From NCBI GenBank assembly GCA_963837775.1, contig CAWIOX010000030.1, forward strand, positions 62,001-126,000: a stretch of 64,000 nt of DNA, given 5' to 3'. Position 1 is the first letter of the stretch. The number at the start of each line of letters is the position of its first letter. This stretch comes from CAWIOX01 sp963837775. GTDB lineage: Bacteria; Pseudomonadota; Gammaproteobacteria; Burkholderiales; Burkholderiaceae_D. The position numbers and the translations under genes were made by a program. The notes under the pieces were generated by a model. The model saw nothing but the letters and a program-made list of their open reading frames with translations, was not told the DNA's origin and ran no database searches. Positions 28,693-38,024 of the stretch are shown here, piece after piece.

Positions 28693-29022
28693 ATGTTCAA
28701 CTTACCTACCGCCACCCGTCCTGTTATCGGTTCGACCCTGTTTTCCGCTTTGCAGCAATTGTCTGCCCGGATCAGTGCAGGTGTGCATCGCATCGCATCG
28801 GGTAAGACTGGCGCGGTAGCGAGTGCAACAGCCGCTGACGCCAGCGCCAAACCGGCCGCCATGGGTTTCTTCGAGCGCATCGCCGCCAACGCCGAGCGCA
28901 GGGAAACGGAACGTCGCGAAGCCTATCTGGCTGGCGCCACCGATATTTACGATCTGGAATACCGCATCGCGTACATGGATCGCGCGACCCGCTCCAATGC
29001 GTATTGGGGTAACCAACGGTAA
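28693..29022 (+). CDS. DUF3563-like small protein
   Basis: A 109-residue protein, preceded by AAGGAGTAAATC. The C-terminal half, FFERIAANAERRETERREAY followed by LAGATDIYDLEYRIAYMDR, resembles the DUF3563 family of short Burkholderiales proteins. The N-terminal half is a less conserved Ala/Ser-rich segment. No function is known. A strong terminator shared with the convergent exonuclease gene follows. Confidence 0.7.
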   Translation: MFNLPTATRPVIGSTLFSALQQLSARISAGVHRIASGKTGAVASATAADASAKPAAMGFFERIAANAERRETERREAYLAGATDIYDLEYRIAYMDRATRSNAYWGNQR

Positions 29023-29057
29023 TTCGTCGGAATGAGCGCCGCAGCGATGCGGCAATA

Positions 29058-29092
29058 GAAAAAAAGCTGCGGAATCCGCAGCTTTTTTCATT
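29058..29092. terminator. Bidirectional intrinsic terminator between convergent genes
   Basis: AAAAAGCTGCGGA pairs with TCCGCAGCTTTTTT, with A and T tracts on both sides. It serves the DUF3563-like gene and possibly sbcB from the other side. Confidence 0.9.
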
Positions 29093-29093
29093 T

Positions 29094-30528
29094 TCAGCGC
29101 CGCACCGGCGCAATCATTTCGGCATAGTCGTACAGCGCGCCGAGAATTTCTTCGGCGCGTTCGTCGGCGCTTTCCGACAAGGTGTCGATCTGCTGCATCA
29201 GGCCGTCGAGCGTGCGCGCATGGCCGGCGCCATCGAACAGGCGCGCCGCACGGTAGCTTTCCCATGTCGCGGTTTCTTCTTCCGACAGCGTGGCCGGAAA
29301 GTTGCGGGCGCGGTAGCGGAACAGCAATTCTTCCAGCCGTGCATCGTCAAAGCTGGGGCGGGCGGCAGCCAGTTGCTGCGGCGTGCGCGCGCGCAACTGG
29401 TTGAGCAGGCGCCGGTCGTTGCTGCCGATAAAGCCGCCGTACAGATCTTCATCCACATCCGGCGCGGCCTCGGCCGGGCGCTGGAATACCGCTTCCCAAA
29501 CCGCGTGCAATTCCGGCAGCTTGGCTGCCAGTGCGGCATGCGCCAGCGCAGCATCCAGATCCAGCCCCCAGTGCGCGGCGCGTTCGGCCGACAGCGTTTT
29601 CAGGTTGCCGATCACGACCGGCGACTTGTTCAGGTGGACCGACTTGATCGGCAGCCGGCTCACGCCTTCCGGCAATTCGTCGCTCCTGGAAAACAGCCGG
29701 CTGCGGATGGTGTCGGCATCCAGCGTCGCCAGTTCAGTCGGATCGTGGCGCAGATCCCAGGCGATCACCTCGTTCTTGTTGTTGGGATGGAGCGCCAGCG
29801 GCCACATCAGCGCCAGGCAGCCGCGTTCGGCCGGGAACATGCCGGACACGTGCAGGAACGGGCGCTTGATCGGCAGGCCGATTTCGGCTGAAACTTTCTC
29901 TTTCTTGTGCAGCGCGAAGCAGAAATCGAACAGCTTCGGCTGGCGCTGCGCGGATCAGGCGCGCCAGCGCGATGGTGGCGCGCACGTCCGACAGCGCATC
30001 GTGCGCGGCGGCGTGGCTGATGCCGTTGGCGGCGGTCAGATGTTCGAGCCGGAAGCTGGGGCGGCCATCTTCCTGGGTCGGCCAGTTGATGCCGTCCGGG
30101 CGCAGCGCATAGGTGGTGCGCACCACATCGAGGATATCCCAGCGCCCGCAGCTGTTTTGCCATTCGCGCGCATACGGATCGATCAGGTTGCGCCAGAACA
30201 GGAAGCGCGTGACTTCGTCATCGAAACGGATCGTGTTGTAGCCGACGCCGATGGTGCCGCTGTGCGAGAACGCCTGTTCGATGGCAGCCGCGAACTGGTG
30301 TTCCGGCAGGCCATGCTGCAGGCAGTGTTGCGGCGTGATGCCGGTAATCAGGCAGGACTGCGGATCGGGCAGGTAGTCCGGCGCCGGTTGGCAGTAGAGC
30401 ATGATCGGTTCGCCGATTTCATTGAGTTCGGCATCGGTGCGGATCGCCGCGAACTGGGCCGGGCGGTCGCGCCGCGGCACAATGCCGAAAGTTTCGTAAT
30501 CGTGCCAGAGAAAGGTATGGGTCGACAT
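29094..30528 (-). CDS. sbcB: Exonuclease I, one-base frameshift
   Basis: 3'-5' single-strand DNA exonuclease used in recombination and mismatch repair. The N-terminal DEDD nuclease starts TFLWHDYETFGIVPRRDRPA (catalytic Asp/Glu). Further motifs are LITGITPQHCLQHGL, GYNTIRFDDEVTRFLFWRN and HDALSDVRATIALARLI. After a frame change near 29945, the SH3-like and C-terminal domains continue (LHVSGMFPAERGCLALMWPL, LFRYRARNFPATL). Deleting one A in GCGCAGCGCC gives LIRARQPKLFDF, matching the family. Length near 478 residues is normal. Confidence 0.92.
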
Positions 30529-30681
30529 CGTGGTTCCGTGGTTATTCCATTTCTAAATCAAACGTGCACTTTGTTGTCGGCTCTTGCCTTACTAAAGTAA
30601 TGTCTGCGAGCCTCCGCCGCGTTCACCTTTGATGGTGAAATGGAATTAATATGCATCGCCAACTGGCGCTGCAGGGGCGCT

Positions 30682-31062
30682 TTATTCCTGCGCTGCCAGT
30701 TCCGCCAGCACTTCCTGCGCCGCGCGGAACGCGTCGATCGCCAGCGGCACGCCGCAATAGACGGTCGCGTGCAGCAGCACTTCGCGGATTTCCTCGATAC
30801 TCACGCCGTTGTTGATGGCGCCGCGCACATGGCCCTTGATTTCATGGCTGCGGCCGAGTGCGGTCAGCATCGACAGCGTGATCATGCTGCGGGTCTTCAG
30901 GTCCAGCCCAGGGCGGTTCCAGACCGTGCCCCAGGCATTGCGGGTCACGAATTCCTGCAGCGGCGCGGTGAAATCATCGGCATTGGCAAACGCCTTTTCG
31001 ACGAAGGCATCGCCCATTACCTGCTTGCGCATGCGCAAGCCATCTTCGAATTGCTGGTCCAT
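30682..31062 (-). CDS. 4-carboxymuconolactone decarboxylase family protein (PcaC-like)
   Basis: A 126-residue CMD-fold protein. KAFANADDFTAPLQEFVTRN, WGTVWNRPGLDLKTRSMITL and HVRGAINNGVSIEEIREVLL match PcaC-type enzymes of the protocatechuate pathway. There is no CxxC motif, unlike the AhpD-like protein at 18230. No other pca genes are seen nearby, so a role in aromatic catabolism is uncertain. Repeat copy 4 starts 59 nt upstream of its start. Confidence 0.82.
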   Translation of the reverse strand: MDQQFEDGLRMRKQVMGDAFVEKAFANADDFTAPLQEFVTRNAWGTVWNRPGLDLKTRSMITLSMLTALGRSHEIKGHVRGAINNGVSIEEIREVLLHATVYCGVPLAIDAFRAAQEVLAELAAQE

Positions 31063-31120
31063 CAGGATTCTCCGGTCAGTGAGGCCGCCCGTACAGGGCT
31101 TGCTGTTTTCACGTTTTAAT

Positions 31121-31194
31121 GGGGGTATATGGTAAATATTGGTGCTTCCCGCACGTATTCATTGGGCTTTGAAAAATACACGGGGGAGTTTATT
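31121..31194 (+). repeat. GTAT-CCGCAC-ATAC repeat family, copy 4
   Basis: Anchors: GTAT 31125, CCGCAC 31149, ATAC 31176, degenerate GTTT 31189. The copy overlaps the last bases of the minus-strand hypothetical gene and supplies its stop codon. Confidence 0.88.
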
Positions 31195-31660
31195 CTGGCT
31201 GCAGGGGCGCCTGCTGCAGCGCATCCTGGCGCAATATCCATTCCTTGACCGGGCCGTCGGGCGTCAGGCCGGATATCTTTTTCGACACTGCCAGATTGAT
31301 CGACAGCAAGACCGGGATGTTCCGGAACGGGATTTCCGCAAAATAATTGAGGAAGGTCGCGATGAAGGCTTCCGAGTTCAGCACCAGCAGCACCTTCTTG
31401 CTGCTCAAGAACTGCAGGATGCTGGTGATGCTGTGGCCGCGGCCGATCGAACGGTAGATGAAGACATTGAACTCGCGGTCGATCGCCTTGAAATCCAGTT
31501 CCTGTTCCACCATGATTTTCGACAGGTAGTACAGGCCCAGCGTGACGCGGAAATAGGCCTCGGATTGCGCCCGGTTATTGCCGAACAGCGTGACGGCCAG
31601 CACTCTGTCCTTGACCGCATTGTCGAGCATCAGGAAAGAGTAATACGACTTTGTTGTCAT
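31190..31660 (-). CDS. Hypothetical protein
   Basis: A 156-residue protein that I do not recognise. It begins MTTKSYYSFLMLDNAVKDRV and contains a hydrophobic middle (LFLNSEAF-like KVLLVLNSEAFIATFLNYFA). It shows a mix of basic and hydrophobic helices, with no signal peptide or metal motif. The start at 31660 is chosen over 31771 because the extension reads as low-quality sequence overlapping the next gene. Its stop codon lies inside repeat copy 4. Confidence 0.6.
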   Translation of the reverse strand: MTTKSYYSFLMLDNAVKDRVLAVTLFGNNRAQSEAYFRVTLGLYYLSKIMVEQELDFKAIDREFNVFIYRSIGRGHSITSILQFLSSKKVLLVLNSEAFIATFLNYFAEIPFRNIPVLLSINLAVSKKISGLTPDGPVKEWILRQDALQQAPLQPE

Positions 31661-31692
31661 GGCTTCAAGGCGCTCAGTGCGGCGACCCGCGC

Positions 31693-31995
31693 TTAAACCG
31701 ACTTGCCCAGCAGCGTGAAGTGCTCCACCGTCGGCGGGGCGGCAAAAAACGGGCCGACGATCGTGCGCCATTCCTGGAAGGCGGCCGATTCGCGGAAATC
31801 CACCGTGTGGTTTTCCAGCGTTTCCCAGAAAATCATCAAGATATAGCGTTCGGGCGATTCGATGCCCTTGTTGATCTTGTAGCCGGAAAAGCCCTTGGCC
31901 TTGCTGATCACCTGCTCCACGCCGCGCTGGATCGCGACGTCGAATTCAAGTTGTGTTCCGGGCCGGATGCGGATATCGGCAAGTTCGAGAATCAT
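31693..31995 (-). CDS. Antibiotic biosynthesis monooxygenase (ABM) domain protein
   Basis: A 100-residue dimeric ferredoxin-like-fold protein. IRPGTQLEFDVAIQRGVEQV, KGFSGYKINKGIESPERYIL and MIFWETLENHTVDFRES give the usual ABM pattern, with a conserved HTVDFRES segment. Members include quinone and heme oxygenases as well as proteins of unknown function. Confidence 0.85.
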   Translation of the reverse strand: MILELADIRIRPGTQLEFDVAIQRGVEQVISKAKGFSGYKINKGIESPERYILMIFWETLENHTVDFRESAAFQEWRTIVGPFFAAPPTVEHFTLLGKSV

Positions 31996-32080
31996 GGGTT
32001 TTCCTGTTGGATTGATGACGATGGTGCAGAATTATCCCATTTTCAGCCGATGCCGAGTAGGGATGCCCCGAGTTGCCGAC

Positions 32081-32824
32081 TTAATTGCGGGCATGCGACA
32101 GATGGAAGCCCAGCACCCCTTCAAACTGGGACATTTCACGGGCCAGATCGGAAATCGGCACCATGCTGTGGCGGTTGCGTGCAATCGCCACAAAATGCCA
32201 TTCCGGCTTGCCGTCCTGGACTGAAATTGAAATGCTGCCTGCGGCAATATCATAACCGCGGGCCAAGGCCATGCTGCGCAGCGTAGCCTCGACCGGCACA
32301 AAATCCTTCCTGAACTGCAATACGATTGCCACCGCCTGGCGCGACGGCAGCCAGGCCGCCAGTTTTGACACCGAGATCATGCATATCGCGGACAGCAGCG
32401 CCAGCGCCATCGCCGCCGCATAAAACCCGATGCCGACCAAAATCCCGATCACCGAGGACATCCAGAGCGAGGCGGCAGTCGTCAATCCGCTGATATTGAG
32501 ACCTTCCTTCATGATCACGCCGGCGCACAGAAAACCGATGCCGGTGACGATGCCCTGGATGATGCGGGTCGGATCGGCCCCGGCCGCGACCATGGTTTGT
32601 CCGCCGAACCAGAAATGGGAATAGCCGCCGATCACCGTCAGTGCGGCTGACGCCATGCACACCAGGCCGTAGGTTCGCATGCCCGCCGCGCGGCCGTTGT
32701 AGGAACGTTCATAGCCGACCAGCAAGCCCAGCAGCAAGGCGCCGAATATATTGAGGAAAATGATCAGGTTGGCAGTCACCTCGGGGCCGGACCAGTACAC
32801 GGACAACATTTCTTTCGAAAGCAT
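32081..32824 (-). CDS. MgtC/SapB family membrane protein
   Basis: A 247-residue protein with five N-terminal membrane helices carrying the MgtC signature (LLLGLLVGYERSYNGRAAGMRTYGLV, GIVTGIGFLCAGVIMKEGLN, shown here in two parts) and a C-terminal ACT-like cytoplasmic domain. MgtC proteins support growth at low magnesium, often through effects on ATP synthase or phosphate uptake. No Mg-responsive leader was identified. Confidence 0.9.
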   Translation of the reverse strand: MLSKEMLSVYWSGPEVTANLIIFLNIFGALLLGLLVGYERSYNGRAAGMRTYGLVCMASAALTVIGGYSHFWFGGQTMVAAGADPTRIIQGIVTGIGFLCAGVIMKEGLNISGLTTAASLWMSSVIGILVGIGFYAAAMALALLSAICMISVSKLAAWLPSRQAVAIVLQFRKDFVPVEATLRSMALARGYDIAAGSISISVQDGKPEWHFVAIARNRHSMVPISDLAREMSQFEGVLGFHLSHARN

Positions 32825-32968
32825 GGGTAAGACAATCTAATAATGGAAGGAGGGTTGAGCGCGCCGCAATCAGGAGCGTGAAGCGCGTCAGTGTAATGAT
32901 GCCTGAAGCCAGGGCAGGCCAGTGTAAAAGCTTCAGCGCATGATTTCTCCTGGCACTGGCAGTGCGGT

Positions 32969-33625
32969 TCAGGTGCCGATCAGGCTGGCGGCAATGTTGA
33001 TCGACAGCCCGAGTATTGCTGCATTGTAAAAAAAACTCAATATCGACTGCACCAGCACGACTTTGCGGGTGGAGCGTGTCATCACCAGCACATCCGAAGT
33101 CTGGACGGCAACCGCAATCGTGAACGAGAAGTACAGGAAATCCCAGTAATCCGGATTCGCCTCCTGATTCGGAAAAGCCAGCGAGCGTCTGCCGACAGGC
33201 GACATGTAAAACAGGTGGGCGTAGTGGAATGTGAACAGCGTACCCAGCAATAACCAGGAGCCGAACACGGTGGCTGCAGTGAATGCATAGTGGATCAGGC
33301 GCTGGTGCAGGTTCAGACCCCGTATCGTCGTCAGCTCCAGAATGATCGCGCTCAGGCTGATCACGGCCGCCGCCGACATGATGGTCAGCACGATGGCTGC
33401 GCTTTTGTCCTGCTGCTCGGCGATAGTGCGTACCCGGACATGGCTGGCGCGCATCATCAGCCACCCCATCGCACCCAGATAAGACCAGACGGCGATATTC
33501 CAGCCCGTCAGTACGCGCGTCAGGAATTGCCACGAGGCAGGCAGCAATAGCGTTGCCGCAACGCCCAGAATAATGGCAATAGTCAGGCGCGGCTGGTTAC
33601 GGATAATGTGATGCAGAGTCATCAT
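32969..33625 (-). CDS. DUF1345 family membrane protein
   Basis: A 218-residue protein with about five membrane segments. The family-typical loop with TFHYAHLFYMSP and NPDYWDFLYFSFTIAVAVQT near residues 125-170 places it in DUF1345. Biochemical function is unknown. It lies between the MgtC and hemerythrin-GGDEF genes on the same strand. Confidence 0.85.
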   Translation of the reverse strand: MMTLHHIIRNQPRLTIAIILGVAATLLLPASWQFLTRVLTGWNIAVWSYLGAMGWLMMRASHVRVRTIAEQQDKSAAIVLTIMSAAAVISLSAIILELTTIRGLNLHQRLIHYAFTAATVFGSWLLLGTLFTFHYAHLFYMSPVGRRSLAFPNQEANPDYWDFLYFSFTIAVAVQTSDVLVMTRSTRKVVLVQSILSFFYNAAILGLSINIAASLIGT

Positions 33626-33683
33626 CGGAAGGAGGGGCGGAGTAGGTAATACCGGCCATCATAGCTTGCAAAACAGTTCTGCT

Positions 33684-34826
33684 TCATGCCAGGCAAACAC
33701 GGTTGCGGCCGGCTTCCTTGGCCGCATACAGCGCCCGGTCGGCGCTGGCAATGATGGTGTCGGCGCTGGACAGTCTGGCAGGTACTGCAGAGGCCGCACC
33801 AATGCTGACCGTGACATGGGGTGCAGTGCTTGAGGCCGCATGGGCAATTAGCAGGCCGGCCACCTTGTGGCAGATATTGCGTGCGACGTGATGTGCGCCA
33901 TCGAGGCTGGTATTGGGCAGAATCACTACCAGTTCCTCGCCGCCGTAGCGCGCCAGCAGATCGGTCGGACGCGCCAGCCCCGACAAGACGGCTTTGGCTA
34001 CAGACTGCAGGCAGGCATCGCCCGCCTGATGGCCGTAGCTGTCGTTGTAGCGCTTGAAATAATCGACATCAATCATCAGCAGGCCCAGCGGTTGCTGGTC
34101 CCGGATTGCGCGCGACCATTCTTCGCCCAGCCTCTCGTCGAAATATTTGCGGTTGGCAATCTGCAGCAAGCCATCCGTGCGGGAATGGATTTCCAACTGG
34201 TGATTGGCATCGGTCAGCGCCAGATTGGCTTGTGCCAGTTCCTGGGTGCGCTGCGCCACCCTTTCTTCCAGATGCGCATTGGCGGCCGCCAGCTCCAGAT
34301 TTTGCTTGGATAGCACGTTATACAGATTGCCTACCGCCGTCAGCAGCGCATCGGTACTTTTGTCGCGCGCAGTCGATTCCATCTGATAAGCCCGGGCGGG
34401 GCTCTCGCCATCGTGGATTAAGCTTATTTGCCGCGACATCGACTGATCGACGCCCAAGATGTGCAAACCCAGCCAGGATGTCAGGAAACCAAGAAAGATC
34501 TCCGCAGGATTGCTCATGAAATTTCTGGACTGCCACATACTGGCCACATGTTCGATGAAACGCTCGTGCAGCAGATGGTGCTGCGCGATATGGCGCGCAT
34601 CGACGCCTTCGTGCCGCATCATGTTCTCTTCCTCCGAGAAATGGTAATTCGCATAATTGAGCAACTGGCGAAAAGTATCTTCCAGCGCACCGTCCTGATG
34701 GTCGCTGCCGTCTATCAGCGATTGACTGAGGCGGTTGAATAAATCGACCAATGAGTGATGCTGTTGATCAACGGTATCGAGGCCGGTGACAAAGTTTTTA
34801 TCCCAGACAAAGGTTTGCATCTGCAT
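33684..34826 (-). CDS. Hemerythrin-GGDEF diguanylate cyclase
   Basis: A 380-residue protein fusing an N-terminal bacteriohemerythrin domain to a GGDEF domain. In the former, the diiron ligands are visible in TVDQQHHSLVDLFNRL, YANYHFSEEENMM, HIAQHHLLHERF and LGLHILGVDQ. A coiled coil (about residues 175-215) links to the GGDEF domain, with active-site GGEEL in RYGGEELVVILP and an inhibitory-site-like LARPTD upstream. Known relatives use the diiron or mu-oxo state of hemerythrin to control c-di-GMP synthesis by oxygen or redox state. This fits an organism that switches to nitrate respiration. Confidence 0.93.
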   Translation of the reverse strand: MQMQTFVWDKNFVTGLDTVDQQHHSLVDLFNRLSQSLIDGSDHQDGALEDTFRQLLNYANYHFSEEENMMRHEGVDARHIAQHHLLHERFIEHVASMWQSRNFMSNPAEIFLGFLTSWLGLHILGVDQSMSRQISLIHDGESPARAYQMESTARDKSTDALLTAVGNLYNVLSKQNLELAAANAHLEERVAQRTQELAQANLALTDANHQLEIHSRTDGLLQIANRKYFDERLGEEWSRAIRDQQPLGLLMIDVDYFKRYNDSYGHQAGDACLQSVAKAVLSGLARPTDLLARYGGEELVVILPNTSLDGAHHVARNICHKVAGLLIAHAASSTAPHVTVSIGAASAVPARLSSADTIIASADRALYAAKEAGRNRVCLA

Positions 34827-35335
34827 CCTTAATGAAAATTTGTTGTGCTGATGGCTGCGGCACTGGGCGGGCGGCCAGAGCGGGCTTTCGGGGCCGCCAT
34901 TGTTTTTGCGCCATTGTAGGGCTGGAAGCCGCGCAAATCATTGCTCAATATCAATGCTGAAGTTGCCCGCCAAGATCGGATTTATTGTCTTTTTGCAAAA
35001 TATATCAGGCTTGATTTTGTGTAAGTGGCGGCTGTGCGCCCCTTGTTTTGCGCTGATGTGCAGCTCCGCTGCCAGATGTTCCGATGTTGTGCGGAACTCT
35101 TGTTGCGGCTCCTTTTTCGTTCTGGGCGGCAGTGTTTATCACCGGGTGAATGGCATATGTCCATCAACAAACACAAATCTACTCAGGTAAAAGATATAAT
35201 ATATAAGAGTTGATTTTACTGCCTTTGTTTTTGGCGCTTCCAGCGCCGCCTGAATTGGCACATAATCACCTTTGATTTTTACCGCAGTGCGCACGCGCGT
35301 TGCGTCCCAAGCAACTAACCTGTGAGGATGTACCC
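34827..35335. other. Intergenic region upstream of acnB
   Basis: About 509 bases with no credible gene. An AT-rich stretch at 35190-35215 (TAAAAGATATAATATATAAG) is a plausible acnB promoter core, giving a 5' leader of about 120 nt. No other element recognised. Confidence 0.45.
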
Positions 35336-37928
35336 ATGCTACAAGCCTATCGCCAACATGTCGCCGAACGCGCTGCGCTCGGCATTCCACCGCTGCCACT
35401 GTCGGCGCAACAGACCTCGGAACTGATTGAACTGTTGAAGAATCCGCCACAGGGCGAAGAGCAAACCCTGGTTGATCTGATCACGCACCGTGTTCCTGCC
35501 GGTGTGGATGACGCTGCCAAGGTCAAGGCTGCGTTCCTGGATGCAGTTGCCAAAGGCGAGCAAGCCTGCACACTGATTTCGCGCGAGACAGCCACCCAAT
35601 TGCTGGGCACCATGCTGGGCGGTTTCAACATCACCCCGATGATCAAGCTGCTGGCAGACCCTGTGGTCGGCGGCATCGCAGCCGAGGGCCTGAAAAAGAC
35701 CCTGCTGATGTTCGACTATTTCCACGATGTCAAGGAATTGGCTGACAAGGGCAATGCCAACGCCAAGGCGGTATTGCAATCATGGGCCGATGCCGAATGG
35801 TTCACTTCCCGTCCGGAAGTGCCGCAAAGCCTGACTTTGACCGTGTTCAAGGTCACCGGCGAAACCAATACCGATGATCTGTCGCCGGCGCCGGATGCAA
35901 CCACCCGTCCGGATATCCCGCTGCACGCGCTGGCGATGCTGAAAAACCCGCGTCCGGGCATCGTCGCTGACGAACCGGGCAAGATCGGTTCGGTCAAGCA
36001 GATCGAAGCGCTCAAGGCCAAGGGCAACCTGGTGGCCTACGTCGGTGACGTGGTCGGTACCGGTTCCTCGCGCAAATCCGCCACCAACTCGGTGCTGTGG
36101 TTTACCGGCGAAGACATCCCGTTCATTCCGAACAAGCGTTTCGGCGGCGTCTGCCTCGGCAACAAGATCGCGCCGATTTTCTACAACACGATGGAAGATG
36201 CCGGCGCACTGCCGATCGAACTCGACGTGTCCAAGATGGACATGGGCGACGTGATCGAACTGCGCCCGTTTGACGGCAAGGCACTGAAAAACGGCGAAGT
36301 GATCTCCGAATTCACCGTCAAATCCCCGGTGATTTTTGATGAAGTGCGTGCCGGCGGTCGTATTCCGCTGATCATCGGCCGTGGCCTGACGGCGCGCGCC
36401 CGTGAAGCACTGGGCCTGGCGCCAAGCACGCTGTTCTGCCTGCCTAGCGATCCTGCTGCTTCGGATAAGGGTTTCACGCTGGCGCAAAAAATGGTCGGCC
36501 GCGCCTGTGGCCTGCCTGAAGGCAAGGGCGTGCGTCCGGGTACATACTGCGAACCGAAGATGACGACTGTCGGCTCCCAGGATACGACCGGCCCGATGAC
36601 CCGCGACGAGCTGAAAGATCTGGCTTGCCTCGGCTTCTCGGCTGATCTGGTGATGCAATCGTTCTGCCACACTGCCGCCTATCCAAAACTGGTGGACGTC
36701 AAGACCCACCACGAATTGCCAGCGTTTATTTCTAACCGCGGCGGCGTCGCATTGCGTCCGGGCGATGGCGTGATCCACTCCTGGCTCAACCGCCTGCTGT
36801 TGCCTGACACCGTCGGTACCGGCGGCGATTCGCACACCCGTTTTCCGATCGGCATTTCGTTCCCGGCCGGTTCCGGCCTGGTCGCGTTTGCTGCAGCCAC
36901 CGGCGTGATGCCGCTCGACATGCCGGAATCGGTACTGATCCGCTTCAAGGGCGAAATGCAGCCTGGCGTGACCTTGCGCGATCTGGTCAATGCGATTCCG
37001 CTGTATGCGATCCGTCAAGGTACGCTGACAGTCGAAAAGCAGGGCAAGAAAAACATCTTCTCCGGCCGCATCCTTGAAATCGAAGGCTTGCCGAAGCTGA
37101 AGGTCGAACAAGCGTTTGAATTGTCCGATGCGTCGGCCGAGCGTTCCGCTGCCGGTTGTGCCGTGCATCTGGATAAAGAGCCGATCATCGAGTACATGAC
37201 ATCCAACATCACATTGATGAAGTGGATGATTGCGACCGGTTACCTCGACCGCCGCACACTGGAACGCCGTATCCAGGCGATGGAAGCCTGGCTGGCTAAA
37301 CCGGAATTGCTGGCGCCGGATGCCGATGCAGAATACGCTGCGGTGATCGAGATCGATCTGGCTGACATCCACGAGCCTATCGTGGCCTGCCCGAACGATC
37401 CGGATGATGTGAAGATGCTGTCCGAAGTTGCCGGCGAAAAGATCGACGAAGTGTTCGTCGGTTCCTGCATGACCAACATCGGCCACTTCCGCGCCGCTTC
37501 CAAGCTGCTCGAAGGCAAATCCGACATTCCGGTTCGGCTGTGGATCGCACCGCCGACCAAGATGGATCAGCAAGTGCTGACTGCCGAAGGTCATTACGGC
37601 GTTCTCGGCCGTACCGGTGCACGGATGGAAATGCCGGGCTGTTCGCTTGTGCATGGGTAACCAGGCACAGGTACGCAAGGGTTCGACAGCGATGTCGACT
37701 TCGACCCGCAACTTCCCGAACCGCCTCGGTATCGATACCCGGGTCTATCTCGGTTCGGCCGAACTGGCCGCAGTCTGCGCGATGCTGGGCAAGATTCCGA
37801 CCAAGGAAGAGTACATGGCAAACATCGGCGTGCTCGACAAGAACGCTGCCGATATCTACCGTTACATGAACTTCGACAAGATCGCGGATTTCAGCGATGT
37901 TGCCGATACCGTGACATTGTCGGTATGA
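35336..37928 (+). CDS. acnB: Aconitate hydratase B, one-base frameshift
   Basis: TCA-cycle [4Fe-4S] enzyme converting citrate to isocitrate through cis-aconitate; also 2-methylisocitrate dehydratase. The length, 864 codons plus one extra base, matches the family. Domain order is AcnB-type: N-terminal HEAT-like domain (LQAYRQHVAERAALG), swivel domain (NTDDLSPAPDATTRPDIP), then the catalytic core with VGTGGDSHTRFPIGISFPAG and cluster cysteines in VGSCMTNIGHFRA and MEMPGCSL-CMGNQAQV. The frame changes at 37649: an extra T in TCGCTTGTGC splits the last cluster motif. It is almost certainly an error, as this gene is central to metabolism. A terminator follows. Confidence 0.95.
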
Positions 37929-37946
37929 CTTGATTAGTTGTAAGTT

Positions 37947-37974
37947 GAAAAACCCGCTGCGGCGGGTTTTTTTA
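37947..37974 (+). terminator. Intrinsic terminator after acnB
   Basis: AAAAACCCGC pairs with GCGGGTTTTT around a TGCG loop, with extra T. It lies 19 nt past the acnB stop. Confidence 0.92.
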
Positions 37975-38024
37975 TTGTCAGCTGCCGTTTCCAGGTTGAT
38001 GGATCGCGCACTCAAAAATACTTC

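Noticed and set aside
35780..37711. A 643-codon open frame antisense to acnB
   Set aside because: Shadow frame of a GC-rich housekeeping gene; no recognisable motifs.
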